From Caldisericia bacterium (GTDB lineage Bacteria > Caldisericota > Caldisericia > UBA6126 > JAGPKI01), in contig JAGPKI010000021.1 of assembly GCA_018054005.1 (NCBI GenBank), positions 1 through 15,385 on the forward strand: 15,385 nt of DNA, read 5' to 3'. Under the pieces are notes generated by a model that did no database searches, was not told the DNA's origin, and saw only the letters and a list, made by a program, of their open reading frames with translations. A program made the translations under genes and the position numbers. Shown one piece after another: positions 5,815-14,397 of the stretch; positions within the stretch are counted from its first letter, which is position 1, and the number at the start of each line of letters is the position of its first letter.

Positions 5815-7716
5815 TCATTTAATCTTTGATCCAGGCTCAATATCTTTTTCTGGAATTATTATTGATAGTTTATCATTACCTTCTGCTGCGAGAATCATTC
5901 CTTCAGAAGTATATCCCATTAGGCTTGCAGGCTCAAGATTATTAACAAAAACTACATTTTTACCCACTAAAGATTCAGGTGGATAAGTATTTCCGATTCC
6001 AGCCACTACTTGCTTGATTTGATTAGATCCTGTATCAATTTTTAAAAGAATTAGCTTTTTACTTTTCTCGATTCTATTTGCTTCAATTACTTTTCCAACT
6101 CTCAAATCAACTTTTTTAAAATAGTCTAAACTGATAAGTTCATCATGTTTCTTAATTTCTTCTTCTTTAAATATTTTTACCCGAGGGAATATTATTCCTG
6201 TATCACTAATTATAGTTCCACCATTTAACTTTCCAAAAATTAATGAATCAATACTTTTATCTTTTACACCAAGAGACTGTAAGATATCTCTTGAAAATGA
6301 AGGCATAAAAGGTGAAAGCATAATTGATATTATCCTTATTCCATCGAGAAGAGAATACAAAAAACTGCTTAATTGGTCTATTTTATTATTTTTGAATAAT
6401 TCCCATGGCTTAGTGTCTTCAATAAGCTTATTTGAGTAACTTATAAATGTCCATATACTTTCGAGAGCATCTTTGAAAGCATATTCATTCATATGTTTTA
6501 AGTAATTTGCTGTGCTACTTTTAAGCATTTCTTCAAACTCACCTGAAAATAGAGCAGGTTTCGGTATAACTGCATCAAAGTATTTTTTTGTCATAGCATA
6601 AACTCTATTTACAAGATTGCCTAAATCGTTTGCAAGATCAAAATTGTATCTTGAGTAAAATCTTTCGTAAGTAAAAACTGCATCTTCTCCGAAATTTGAT
6701 TCTCTGAACATAAATAATCTTAAAGCATCGACAGCCATTCTATTATCTATTCCAGCTTCTTTTGAAAGTTCATTTACAATATCTTTTGGGTTAATTATAT
6801 TACCTTTGGATTTTGACATCTTTTCGCCGGATGTAAGCCACCAACCATGAACAAATATTTTTACTGGTAGTGCTAAATCCAATGCTAAAAGTAATGCTGG
6901 CCAGATTATACAATGGAATCTTATAATATCCTTAGACATAAGCTGTAAATCAGCAGGCCAGAACCTCGCAAATTTTTCTCTGTTTTGAATATAGCCTGGA
7001 ACAGTTAAATAATTTAGTAACGCATCAATCCAAACATATGTTACTTGATTTTCAGAGAAAGGTATTCTAATTCCCCATTGAACAGAGCTTCTCGAAATAG
7101 ATACATCTTTTAACTCAGCGTTTAACATACTCATAATTTCATTATAGCGAGAAACTGGCTCTATTGCATGAGGGTTTGCCTCATAAAAATCGGTTAATGG
7201 CTTTTTAAATGAACTAAGTTTAAAGAAATAATTATCTTCAGAAACCCAAATAGTTTCTCTACCACATTCAGGACAGATGTTTTCTTTCTCAAATGTTTCT
7301 GGTAAAAATGACTCACATTCAGTGCAGTACCAGCCTTCATATTTTCCTTTGTAAATATAACCTTTATCATATAGTTTTTTAAGTACATACTGAACCACTT
7401 CTATATGGTCTGGATCAGTTGTTCTAATAAATCTATCAAATTCAATATGAAAATCCTCAAAAAAGGTTTTCCACTTTAATGATTCTATATTGACATATTC
7501 TTTTGGATTAATATTAAGCTTAGAGCTAGCTTTTATAATTTTTTGAGAATTTTCATCGCTACCAGTTGAAAATAATACATCATAGTTTGAATTCTTCTTA
7601 AACCTTGAAACTATATCAGCTGCTACTGTTGTGTAGAGATGACCAAGATGAGGTTCACCGCTAATGTAATAAATTGGTGTTGTAACATAGAATTTTTCTT
7701 TATATCTTTTACTCAT
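5815..7716 (-). CDS. metG: Methionyl-tRNA synthetase with C-terminal tRNA-binding domain
   Basis: 633 residues from the ATG at 7716. It charges tRNA-Met with methionine using ATP. The class I signature is HLGH at residues 23-26, and KMSKSKG occurs near residue 305. A single zinc knuckle is formed by Cys131, Cys134, Cys148 and Cys151. The anticodon-binding helical region follows, and from about 530 there is an EMAP/Arc1-like OB domain (VDLRVGKVIEA, NLEPASLMGYTSEGMILAA) that gives dimerisation and tRNA binding. Start choice: an ATG at 7722 is also in frame, but GGAGG (7730-7726) is only 3 bases from it and 9 bases from the ATG at 7716. The gene overlaps the end of rsmI by 8 bases with this start. 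Confidence 0.97.
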   Translation of the reverse strand: MSKRYKEKFYVTTPIYYISGEPHLGHLYTTVAADIVSRFKKNSNYDVLFSTGSDENSQKIIKASSKLNINPKEYVNIESLKWKTFFEDFHIEFDRFIRTTDPDHIEVVQYVLKKLYDKGYIYKGKYEGWYCTECESFLPETFEKENICPECGRETIWVSEDNYFFKLSSFKKPLTDFYEANPHAIEPVSRYNEIMSMLNAELKDVSISRSSVQWGIRIPFSENQVTYVWIDALLNYLTVPGYIQNREKFARFWPADLQLMSKDIIRFHCIIWPALLLALDLALPVKIFVHGWWLTSGEKMSKSKGNIINPKDIVNELSKEAGIDNRMAVDALRLFMFRESNFGEDAVFTYERFYSRYNFDLANDLGNLVNRVYAMTKKYFDAVIPKPALFSGEFEEMLKSSTANYLKHMNEYAFKDALESIWTFISYSNKLIEDTKPWELFKNNKIDQLSSFLYSLLDGIRIISIMLSPFMPSFSRDILQSLGVKDKSIDSLIFGKLNGGTIISDTGIIFPRVKIFKEEEIKKHDELISLDYFKKVDLRVGKVIEANRIEKSKKLILLKIDTGSNQIKQVVAGIGNTYPPESLVGKNVVFVNNLEPASLMGYTSEGMILAAEGNDKLSIIIPEKDIEPGSKIK

Positions 7717-8407
7717 TTTCATCTGCCTCCATAAACTTAAAAACTAATGTTATTTCTCCTTTTATCTCTTTTTTTTGCTTAAAGTATGTATAAACGAAAT
7801 TTATATCTCCTCTCACAAACTCTTCATGTATCTTTGAAACTTCTCTGCAAACGCATAAATTTATATTTGAATCAAAATTATACATAATTTCAAGAGTTTT
7901 TAAAAGCCTGTATGGTGATTCAAAAGCACAGATTGTGAAACCTAAATCTTTAAGTTTTGTTAGGAGGTTCACAATTTGTCCCTTTTTTCTCGGTAAAAAA
8001 TTTATAAATATAAAATTTTGCGCCTTTAGCCCAGAGCCAACGATAGCAGTTAAAATTGCTGAAGGGCCTGGCAAAGTCACTACTTTAATTCCTGAGTCTA
8101 TACATAATTTTATTAATTCATAACCTGAATCTGCAATGCCAGGCATGCCAGCATCACAAGTCAGAGCAACATCATTACCAGATTGTAATAATGATATTAA
8201 AGTGCTGTTTTCCTTATTTTTTGTGTGCTCATTATACAAAATTAAAGGTTTTTTTATATCGTAAGTGTTTAAAAGTTTTAGGGCTCTTCTTTTGTCTTCG
8301 CAAGCAATATAGCTCACTTCTCTGAATACATCGAGTGTGCGTAAGGTAATATCTTTTAGATTTCCAATTGGAGTGGGACAAACATACAAAGTGCCTTTTT
8401 CTTGCAT
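7709..8407 (-). CDS. rsmI: 16S rRNA (cytidine(1402)-2'-O)-methyltransferase RsmI
   Basis: 232 residues. RsmI methylates the 2'-O of C1402 in the 16S rRNA P-site using S-adenosylmethionine. Tetrapyrrole-methylase fold motifs are clear: LYVCPTPIGNLKDITLRTL at the N-terminus, CEDKRRALKLL, CDAGMPGIADSG (SAM-site loop, with Met where the family mostly has Thr), LPGPSAILTAI, and FESPYRLLKTL in the C-terminal half. It is shorter than the usual 270-290 residues and lacks the C-terminal extension, ending after the core fold. The start ATG shares one base with the tpiA stop (TAATG) and has no SD, so translation probably depends on reinitiation after tpiA. The order rsmI-metG-tatD is known from Firmicutes, there with abrB between the first two. 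Confidence 0.94.
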   Translation of the reverse strand: MQEKGTLYVCPTPIGNLKDITLRTLDVFREVSYIACEDKRRALKLLNTYDIKKPLILYNEHTKNKENSTLISLLQSGNDVALTCDAGMPGIADSGYELIKLCIDSGIKVVTLPGPSAILTAIVGSGLKAQNFIFINFLPRKKGQIVNLLTKLKDLGFTICAFESPYRLLKTLEIMYNFDSNINLCVCREVSKIHEEFVRGDINFVYTYFKQKKEIKGEITLVFKFMEADENE

Positions 8408-9120
8408 TATACAACTAATGCTTTAATAATTTCAAAAAAATTTAATGGATCGAGAGAAGCTCTTCCGACTAAAAAACCATCTATATTCTTAACATTTAAA
8501 AGTTCATCTATATTTGATTTATCAACACTACCACCATAAATTAAAGTAACATCGTTATTAAATCTTTCTTTAACATAATTACCAACTTCTTCTATTTCTT
8601 GTTCTTTAGGAATAATACCTGTTCCAATTGACCAAACAGGCTCATAGGCAAGAATCAAGTTTTTATAATTATAATATTCCTTTAACTGATTATCTATCAC
8701 TGAAATTGTCTTTCCATTTTTTCTTTCATTTAATTCTTCTCCAAAACAAATTACAGGAATTAAATCAAAATTTTTAGCTGCAATAAACTTTCTATAAACT
8801 ACTTCAGGTGTTTCATAAAAAAGTTTCCTTCTTTCTGAGTGACCTATTAAAACATATTTACAGCCTGCTTCTTTAAGTACTTCTCCTGATACTTCACCTG
8901 TATAAGGACCATCCTTTTCGTAGAAAAGATTTTGTGCTGAAAGATAAAGGGATGATCCTTTAATAGCTTCATAAATTGGGTAAATCAACACATATGACGG
9001 AGAAATGACTGTTTCAATTTTTTCTAATGGGGGATTAAGGTTTAAAAAAGACTCTATAAATAATAATCCTTCTTTTATTGTTTTGTTCATTTTCCAATTA
9101 GCTATTATTATTTTTTTCAC
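8407..9120 (-). CDS. tpiA: Triosephosphate isomerase
   Basis: 237 residues from the GTG at 9120. It interconverts dihydroxyacetone phosphate and glyceraldehyde 3-phosphate in glycolysis/gluconeogenesis. Catalytic residues are all present: Asn8 and Lys10 in ANWKMN, His94 in LIGHSERR, Glu160 in AYEPVWSIGTG, followed by the phosphate-gripping IYGGSV and LVGRASL. It is about 10-15 residues shorter than most homologues, with loops shortened before LILAYEP and before LIYGGSV. The open frame reaches a TTG at 9135, but GGAGAGGA stands 6 bases before the GTG, and TIMs begin right at the (G/A)NWKMN strand. It overlaps the upstream CBS-protein gene by 23 bases. Position among translation genes rather than next to gap/pgk is unusual. 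Confidence 0.96.
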   Translation of the reverse strand: MKKIIIANWKMNKTIKEGLLFIESFLNLNPPLEKIETVISPSYVLIYPIYEAIKGSSLYLSAQNLFYEKDGPYTGEVSGEVLKEAGCKYVLIGHSERRKLFYETPEVVYRKFIAAKNFDLIPVICFGEELNERKNGKTISVIDNQLKEYYNYKNLILAYEPVWSIGTGIIPKEQEIEEVGNYVKERFNNDVTLIYGGSVDKSNIDELLNVKNIDGFLVGRASLDPLNFFEIIKALVV

Positions 9121-10399
9121 TATATTCCTCTCCAATGCTTTCTTTATTCTTTTCTACTCTAACTTTAATTATTCTTCTGTTCTTAATCTGCTCTATTCTA
9201 AAAACATAGTCTCCATATGTAAGCTTTTCATTAACAGTAGGTATATGGCCAAGAGATGAAAGTATAAAGCCTGAAATTGTATCATACTCTTCACTTGATA
9301 GGTCTATTTGAAGAAGTTCATTCAAATCATCTATGGGATAACTTCCTGCTATTTCATAAGAACCATCTTCATTTAATTTAAAGAATGGTTCTTCGGTGTC
9401 ATACTCATCCTGAATTTCTCCAACGAGCTCTTCAATGATATCTTCAAGTGTAATAAGACCAGCAACTCCTCCATACTCATCAATAACTATAACCATGTGT
9501 AATTTTTTCTCACGCATCTCCCTAAAAAGCTCTTCAACTTTTTTGCTATCTGGTACAAATTCTGCTTTACGCATTATTTTTCTTATTTCTATCTTTTCAA
9601 TATCCTCACCCTTTCCAATTTTAGACATAACATCTTTAGAATAAAGGATACCTATAATGTTGTCGATAGAGTCTTCATACACTGGAATCCTCGAATAGCC
9701 TGTTTCGCCAACAACTTCCATAAATTTAGATATGCCACCTTCAACATTAATAGTAACCATATCTACTCTCGGAACCATTACCTCATATACTCTAATATCC
9801 CGAAATTCGAATACGCTTTTCATTAGTTCTTTCTGTTCTTCTTCTATGAGCCCGTCTTCATGTGAAGCATTTATAACTGTTTCTAATTCTTCTTGTGTTG
9901 TAATAAGATCTCCAAAACTATTCTTTATGCCTAACAATCTAAGAGTAAATTGACTAAGCTTGGTTAAAAGATAGACAATAGGATAGAATATATAAATAAA
10001 AAATGTAACAGGATAATATACTAACATACTTATTTTAAGAGAACCTGCAGCTCCGATGCTTTTAGGAAGCATTTCTCCGAATATTATAATTACTATTGAT
10101 GTTATAATGGTGCTTAATATTACACCTTCGGTGGGTCCAATTTTTTCTATAAGTAATCTTGTAAAAAGAGAGGTAGCAAGAATGTTTACAATGTTGTTCC
10201 CAACTAAAATAGCACTTATAAATTTACTTGCATCACTTTTTAAGTGCAAAACTTTTTCAGCTATTTTAGATTTTTCATTTACAAGATTCATAAGTTTTAT
10301 TCTACTTACAGAGAGAAGAGCAGCTTCTGAAGCAGAGAAAAAAGCTGAAAGCAAAATCAATATAACAATCCAAAAGTAATAAATAAACGACGATTCCAT
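9098..10399 (-). CDS. CNNM/CBS/CorC-HlyC domain membrane protein (hemolysin C / CorC family)
   Basis: 433 residues. The N-terminal CNNM (DUF21) domain, about 1-190, has four hydrophobic segments with the typical SAFFSASEAALLSVSRIKL, LVGNNIVNILATSL and IIIFGEMLPKSIG motifs. A CBS pair (about 205-335) begins with VYEVMVPRVDMV and ends with ITLEDIIEELVGEI. The C-terminal CorC_HlyC domain (about 345-425) contains GSYPIDDLNELL and YDTISGFILSSLGHIP. Family members are linked to magnesium or cobalt export and resistance, with nucleotide binding at the CBS domains; the hemolysin label is historical. The neighbour is ybeY, the same pairing as ybeX-ybeY in many bacteria. The start ATG overlaps the ybeY stop by one base (TAATG), with AAGGAG 11 bases upstream. 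Transport activity is inferred. Confidence 0.92.
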   Translation of the reverse strand: MESSFIYYFWIVILILLSAFFSASEAALLSVSRIKLMNLVNEKSKIAEKVLHLKSDASKFISAILVGNNIVNILATSLFTRLLIEKIGPTEGVILSTIITSIVIIIFGEMLPKSIGAAGSLKISMLVYYPVTFFIYIFYPIVYLLTKLSQFTLRLLGIKNSFGDLITTQEELETVINASHEDGLIEEEQKELMKSVFEFRDIRVYEVMVPRVDMVTINVEGGISKFMEVVGETGYSRIPVYEDSIDNIIGILYSKDVMSKIGKGEDIEKIEIRKIMRKAEFVPDSKKVEELFREMREKKLHMVIVIDEYGGVAGLITLEDIIEELVGEIQDEYDTEEPFFKLNEDGSYEIAGSYPIDDLNELLQIDLSSEEYDTISGFILSSLGHIPTVNEKLTYGDYVFRIEQIKNRRIIKVRVEKNKESIGEEYSEKNNNS

Positions 10400-10878
10400 T
10401 AATTTAACAACTCCTTATTTAAATCAATTGCTTTAACTTTTTCAATGAAAAGATCCATTAATCTATCTTCATGATATTTCATCTTTTTTTCTTCCTCGGG
10501 AGTTTTGTGGTCATAATCTATTAAATGAAGTAAGCTATGTATGATTAGCTTTAAAAGCTCAATGTTGCTTGTTAATCCGTATTTTTTTGCATTTTCTATT
10601 ACCATTTCTTGCGAGATAATAATTTCACCTAAAATGTATTCATTGGGTAGCATCTCTTTAATAGGAAAAGATAAGACATCTGTGGGGTTATCAATATTTC
10701 TATAGGCTTTGTTAAGTTCTTTAATTATTTCATTGTCAACAATAGTTACACTAATGTATGAATTATTTGGTATGCAATCAAAAATTGGATCCATTAATAT
10801 CTCTCTAATGAGCTGGATTAATGATTTTTTAAGATTCTTTTCTGTTTTTCGATCGCTAAATAAGAGATCTATTTTCAT
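10399..10878 (-). CDS. ybeY: rRNA maturation endoribonuclease YbeY
   Basis: 159 residues, a usual length. YbeY is a zinc metalloprotein needed for 16S rRNA 3'-end maturation and ribosome quality control. The metal site H-x3-H-x5-H is present as His114, His118 and His124 (HSLLHLIDYDH). Other conserved parts are LNKAYRNIDNPTDVLSFP near 55-72 and ILGEIIIS near 82-89. In most homologues the zinc motif reads HG.LHLLGYDH; here Ser and Asp replace the two glycines. The ATG shares a base with the pgpH stop (TAATG) and no SD is visible, so coupled translation is likely. Its neighbours pgpH and a CorC-type protein match common gene order. Confidence 0.94.
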   Translation of the reverse strand: MKIDLLFSDRKTEKNLKKSLIQLIREILMDPIFDCIPNNSYISVTIVDNEIIKELNKAYRNIDNPTDVLSFPIKEMLPNEYILGEIIISQEMVIENAKKYGLTSNIELLKLIIHSLLHLIDYDHKTPEEEKKMKYHEDRLMDLFIEKVKAIDLNKELLN

Positions 10879-12956
10879 TATTTACTTTTAGCCATTTCTG
10901 GATAAGGAACTCTTAAATGATGTAAAGAATTAATCGTAGAGATAAGTGAGCGTCGAATTTCAGATAATTCTTTTAAAGTTAGTGGTGCATTATCAAATTG
11001 ACCATCTGTTAGCCTGCTTTTCAATATCATATCGACAAGTTCTTCAATTTTTTCGGCGCTTTTATCTTTAAGAGATCTAACAGATGCCTCAATAGCATCT
11101 GCAAGCATAACTATAGCTGTCTCTTTTGTTTCAGGTTTAGGTCCGTCGTATCTGAATAGTGATTCATCAATTTCTGCTCCATGTATTTTTTTTGCTTTTT
11201 CATAAAGAAAACTTATCTTTGAAGTACCATGATGCTCAACAATAAATTGTTTTATTTCTGCAGGTAGTTTATATTTGTTTGCAATTTTTACACCATTATA
11301 GACATGTGCTTTAATTTTTTTAATTGCATCCTCTATATCCATTTTGTCAAGTAAATTGCCTCCGGAACTATTTTCTGTGTAAGAGAGAGGATCTTCTATT
11401 TTTCCAATATCATGGTAGTATGATCCTACTCTTGCTAAGAGAGAATTACAACCAATAGCAGAGGCAGCGTGTGAAGCAAGATTAGCGATAAATACACTAT
11501 GTTGGTATGTACCAGGTGCTTCTTCAAATAATTTTCTTAAAAGAGGAGAGTTTGGGTCAGAAAGCTCAAATAACATCAAAGGTGTCACCAAACTTAATGT
11601 ATGTTCTATAACAAAAATTGCCCCCATCGCGAGAAAACATGAAATCAATCCATTTAACAAAGAAACGCCTAAAATATTTAATTTATTGGTATAAATATAA
11701 CTTAATTCTGATAAAGACGTGAAAATAAACATACATATGCTTAAACTAATAGCAGAATATAATCCTTTTATAGAAAATTCAGAAGGTGTGCTAAATTTAT
11801 CGAAAATCATTATAGTGATAATTCCAGAAATAATGTAAGCAATGATTACTGGAATATCATATCCAAATACAGAAAGCAAAATTAATATAACAGAAGAATT
11901 AAAGAAAATTGCAAATTTACTCTTATAAAATACATCCAAAAGTATTGATAAGAAAAGTGCAGGGAAAATAACATAAGTAGTAAGTGTAAAAAGTCTAACC
12001 AAAGCAACGCATAATACTATTAGTGCATTTAACATAACAAAATATCTTGAATCAGAAATGATTTTCTCATCCCCAAATTTGTAAATATAAAAAAGGGTAA
12101 GAATCATAATTAAAAAGGGGTAAAGAATAGAAATAATCCAAAAATTCTTTTGGCTGCTTGTTGAGAGAATTCCAGTAACTTCAAGTTTTTTAAGTATATC
12201 TTTTGTTACTTTATCTCCTTTTGATGCTATTTTTTCATTGCGAAGGATTGTATCTATTACTGGTACAATTTTCTGACGTGCCTCTTCCTTTAACTTCTTT
12301 GTTTCTAATTCATCTACAACAAAATTAGGTCTAATTGTTGTTGTTATGATTGCTGAAACTGATTCAACAATCTCTACTCTGTCACTTTTTTTATAGACTA
12401 ATTCTTTTATTCTTTCAGGTATTTCCTTAATATCTTCTTCTTGAACACCTTTATTCAAAAGATCATTTGCTAATTCTAATGAAAGATTTTGAACCAAAAG
12501 AAGATTTTTATCATCTGTTGAAATCAAGAATTCAGCAATTTTACGAGGATTCTCTGCTTTTGTTAGTAATTTTTCTACAGTTGCACACTTTTCGTTAGTC
12601 GTCTTTATCTTGTTATTCCGTTCAGATTTTACAACGCTAAATAAATAGTTAATATCACTTATTACAGTTTCGTTTACAAAAGGGTTCTTTTTGTAGATCA
12701 GTGGAACCTGCTCCTCAGCACGTTTCCTGAGATTTTCAGTTTCCTCTTCATTTATATATCTTACAGTTGTGGGAGAATAAATATCATATGGAACAATTTC
12801 GCCTTCTTTAAGAAATGTTTTGTTAGATAGAAAATATGAGTAAAATATCAGGAAAATTAAAACAAGGGAAATTATTATGATTAATAATTTTTGTCCTGAT
12901 AGCTTCCGAATAAATGAAACGAAACTTAGATTACTCGACGCAGGCGAGCTCTCCAT
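10878..12956 (-). CDS. pgpH: PgpH-type cyclic-di-AMP phosphodiesterase (7TMR-HD family)
   Basis: 692 residues. Such proteins hydrolyse the second messenger c-di-AMP to pApA. Order of parts: short cytoplasmic N-terminus, a membrane segment at about 24-43, a large extracytoplasmic 7TMR-HDED domain to about 270, then seven membrane segments to about 465, and a cytoplasmic HD domain. HD-site residues seen: His486 (YQHSVFIA), His515-Asp516 (YYHDIGK), His551, His575-His576 (VEHHG) and Asp620 (MLADAIEA), with spacing close to the two-metal site of characterised PgpH. The extracellular domain may sense a signal. The ATG at 12956 has GAGGT 11 bases upstream at the end of rpsU. Genes for YqeY and PhoH, often found between rpsU and pgpH, are absent. 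The c-di-AMP specificity comes from family knowledge. Confidence 0.9.
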   Translation of the reverse strand: MESSPASSNLSFVSFIRKLSGQKLLIIIISLVLIFLIFYSYFLSNKTFLKEGEIVPYDIYSPTTVRYINEEETENLRKRAEEQVPLIYKKNPFVNETVISDINYLFSVVKSERNNKIKTTNEKCATVEKLLTKAENPRKIAEFLISTDDKNLLLVQNLSLELANDLLNKGVQEEDIKEIPERIKELVYKKSDRVEIVESVSAIITTTIRPNFVVDELETKKLKEEARQKIVPVIDTILRNEKIASKGDKVTKDILKKLEVTGILSTSSQKNFWIISILYPFLIMILTLFYIYKFGDEKIISDSRYFVMLNALIVLCVALVRLFTLTTYVIFPALFLSILLDVFYKSKFAIFFNSSVILILLSVFGYDIPVIIAYIISGIITIMIFDKFSTPSEFSIKGLYSAISLSICMFIFTSLSELSYIYTNKLNILGVSLLNGLISCFLAMGAIFVIEHTLSLVTPLMLFELSDPNSPLLRKLFEEAPGTYQHSVFIANLASHAASAIGCNSLLARVGSYYHDIGKIEDPLSYTENSSGGNLLDKMDIEDAIKKIKAHVYNGVKIANKYKLPAEIKQFIVEHHGTSKISFLYEKAKKIHGAEIDESLFRYDGPKPETKETAIVMLADAIEASVRSLKDKSAEKIEELVDMILKSRLTDGQFDNAPLTLKELSEIRRSLISTINSLHHLRVPYPEMAKSK

Positions 12957-12966
12957 TTTTTTGATA

Positions 12967-13134
12967 TTACCTCTTTATTTTTTTAGAGAATCTCCTTCTT
13001 TTCTTGACGCTTGGTGGGAAATAATACTCATGCTTTTTAATTTCAGAAATTATGCCCTCACGTGCACATTCCTGTTTAAATCTTGCAAGCATTGTATCAA
13101 AGCTTTCATTACCTTTTTTCTCGATTTCTGCCAT
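12967..13134 (-). CDS. rpsU: 30S ribosomal protein bS21
   Basis: 55 residues, too short for many ORF lists. The sequence starts MAEIEKKGNESFDTMLARF, continues KQECAREGIISEIKKHEYY and ends with a basic tail (PPSVKKRRRFSKKIKR). This is the canonical bS21 pattern: a central R/KFKxxCxxxGIxxExxKxxxYxxPSxxRxxK. bS21 sits on the 30S platform near the anti-SD and helps mRNA initiation. Two in-frame stops (TGA, TAA) lie just upstream, so the ATG at 13134 is forced. The nearest SD-like AAAGGA is 16 bases away, unusually far. It follows mtaB by 33 bases and precedes pgpH by 10, which fits the rsmE-mtaB-rpsU order of Firmicutes. Confidence 0.95.
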   Translation of the reverse strand: MAEIEKKGNESFDTMLARFKQECAREGIISEIKKHEYYFPPSVKKRRRFSKKIKR

Positions 13135-13164
13135 TCTTACTTTTTATCATTCCTTTCAAATAAT

Positions 13165-13193
13165 ATTTTATCCATAAAGAAACTTCTCATCAA
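13165..13193 (-). promoter_or_regulatory. Candidate internal promoter before rpsU
   Basis: On the - strand TTGATG (13193-13188), a 17-base spacer, and TAAAAT (13170-13165, 5 of 6) which includes the mtaB stop codon. A start near 13158 would give rpsU and the genes after it a leader of about 24 bases. Extra transcription for a ribosomal protein is plausible. AT-rich sequence makes chance matches common. Confidence 0.35.
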
Positions 13194-14397
13194 CGTACTT
13201 AATATTAGTATAAACAATGTTTCCTGTATTATTAGTTTCATTTTCATTATTTAAAATAACTCTTAAATAATTTCTACTAAATCCCGTTCCTTTTGTCTCT
13301 AATAATACCGAAACTTGTTTTCCAATATAAGAACTTCTTACATTATAGCTTACTTTATTAGAGAATTCAAGCAATTCCTTAACTCTCTGTTTTTTTGTAG
13401 TTTCAGCAAGTTTATCTCCCATATTAAAGGAAGCTGTTTCTGTTCTATCTGAGTAAGGGAATATATGAACTTTTGAAAATTTAGCTCTCTCTACTACTTT
13501 CAAAGTATCAATAAAATCAGAATTACTTTCAGAAGGAAAACCAACTATTATGTCTGTAGTAATATTTAGGTCTAAAATATTATTTCGAAATTTTTCAATT
13601 AAATCAAGAAAATATTCTACATTGTATTTTCTATTCATGAGTTTAAGGATTCTATTACTCCCTGATTGAAGTGAAATATGCAAATGATTGCATAAAGGAG
13701 ATTCTTTAATGCTCATAAGATTAATAAGTTTTGAGTCTATAAGTGTTGGATCAATAGAAGATATTCTTAATCTCTTTAAATTGGGAAAACTTTCTATAAT
13801 ATCTTCCACTAAATCTGATAGTTTTTCGCTACCGTAATTGTAAAGACCTATTTGAGTACCTGTTAAAACTATTTCTTTATAATTATTATTTAGAATTTCT
13901 TTGATTTCGTTCATAATTTCATCTTTATTGCGACTTTTAGGAGTTCCTCTTACATACGGTACAATACAATAAGAACAGAATTGGTTGCAACCGCTTTGAA
14001 CTTTAACAAAAGCTCTTGTTCTACCACTAAAATCTTTTAAAGTATTTTTAATTGTAACCTTTTCTTTATCAACTGGAAGAACTTTAGAAATAATCTCTCC
14101 CAAATCTTTAAAATCACTCTTAATATAATTAATTTCCATAGCTTTAAGTTTTTCTCTAAGGCTTGAACTTATGCAACCAGTTACAAAAATGTTTTTTGAA
14201 GATTTTTTGGACCTCCTTAATTCTTTTAAAACATCATTTTCTGCTTTTTCTGTGACTACACATGAATTAAATATGATTATGTCTGCTTTATCGCTTGCTT
14301 CAACTATGGTAGAGCCATTAATGAGTAAATTTTCACGTAATAGCTCTGAATTATATTTATTTACTTTGCAACCAAATGTTTTTATACAAACTTTCAT
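13168..14397 (-). CDS. mtaB: tRNA t6A37 methylthiotransferase MtaB
   Basis: 409 residues from the ATG at 14397. MtaB turns N6-threonylcarbamoyladenosine-37 into its 2-methylthio form in tRNAs that read ANN codons. The N-terminal methylthiotransferase domain has its three cluster cysteines (Cys10 in KTFGCKVN, Cys46 in FNSCVVTEKA, Cys75 in VTGC). The radical-SAM CxxxCxxC is Cys137, Cys141 and Cys144, followed by VPYVRG, which separates MtaB from MiaB. Downstream are LTGTQIGLYNYG, LHISLQSGSN and TDIIVGFPSE, and a weak TRAM-like C-terminus. An ATG at 14412 is also in frame but has no SD; the ATG at 14397 overlaps the rsmE stop as ATGA and gives the family-typical N-terminus. It lies in the rsmE-mtaB-rpsU block. 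Confidence 0.95.
   Translation of the reverse strand: MKVCIKTFGCKVNKYNSELLRENLLINGSTIVEASDKADIIIFNSCVVTEKAENDVLKELRRSKKSSKNIFVTGCISSSLREKLKAMEINYIKSDFKDLGEIISKVLPVDKEKVTIKNTLKDFSGRTRAFVKVQSGCNQFCSYCIVPYVRGTPKSRNKDEIMNEIKEILNNNYKEIVLTGTQIGLYNYGSEKLSDLVEDIIESFPNLKRLRISSIDPTLIDSKLINLMSIKESPLCNHLHISLQSGSNRILKLMNRKYNVEYFLDLIEKFRNNILDLNITTDIIVGFPSESNSDFIDTLKVVERAKFSKVHIFPYSDRTETASFNMGDKLAETTKKQRVKELLEFSNKVSYNVRSSYIGKQVSVLLETKGTGFSRNYLRVILNNENETNNTGNIVYTNIKYVDEKFLYG

Noticed and set aside
5814..5840. TatD start at the TTG of 5840
   Set aside because: It adds nine residues not expected before the TatD metal motif and has no SD; the ATG at 5813 next to the metG stop is better.
9121..9135. Triosephosphate isomerase start at the TTG of 9135
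   Set aside because: That codon overlaps the GGAGAGGA that serves the GTG at 9120, and the extra residues precede the conserved first strand.
12877..13254. 125-codon + strand open frame across the pgpH/rpsU/mtaB junction
   Set aside because: It runs antisense to three recognised genes, including the clear bS21 gene, and has no family match.
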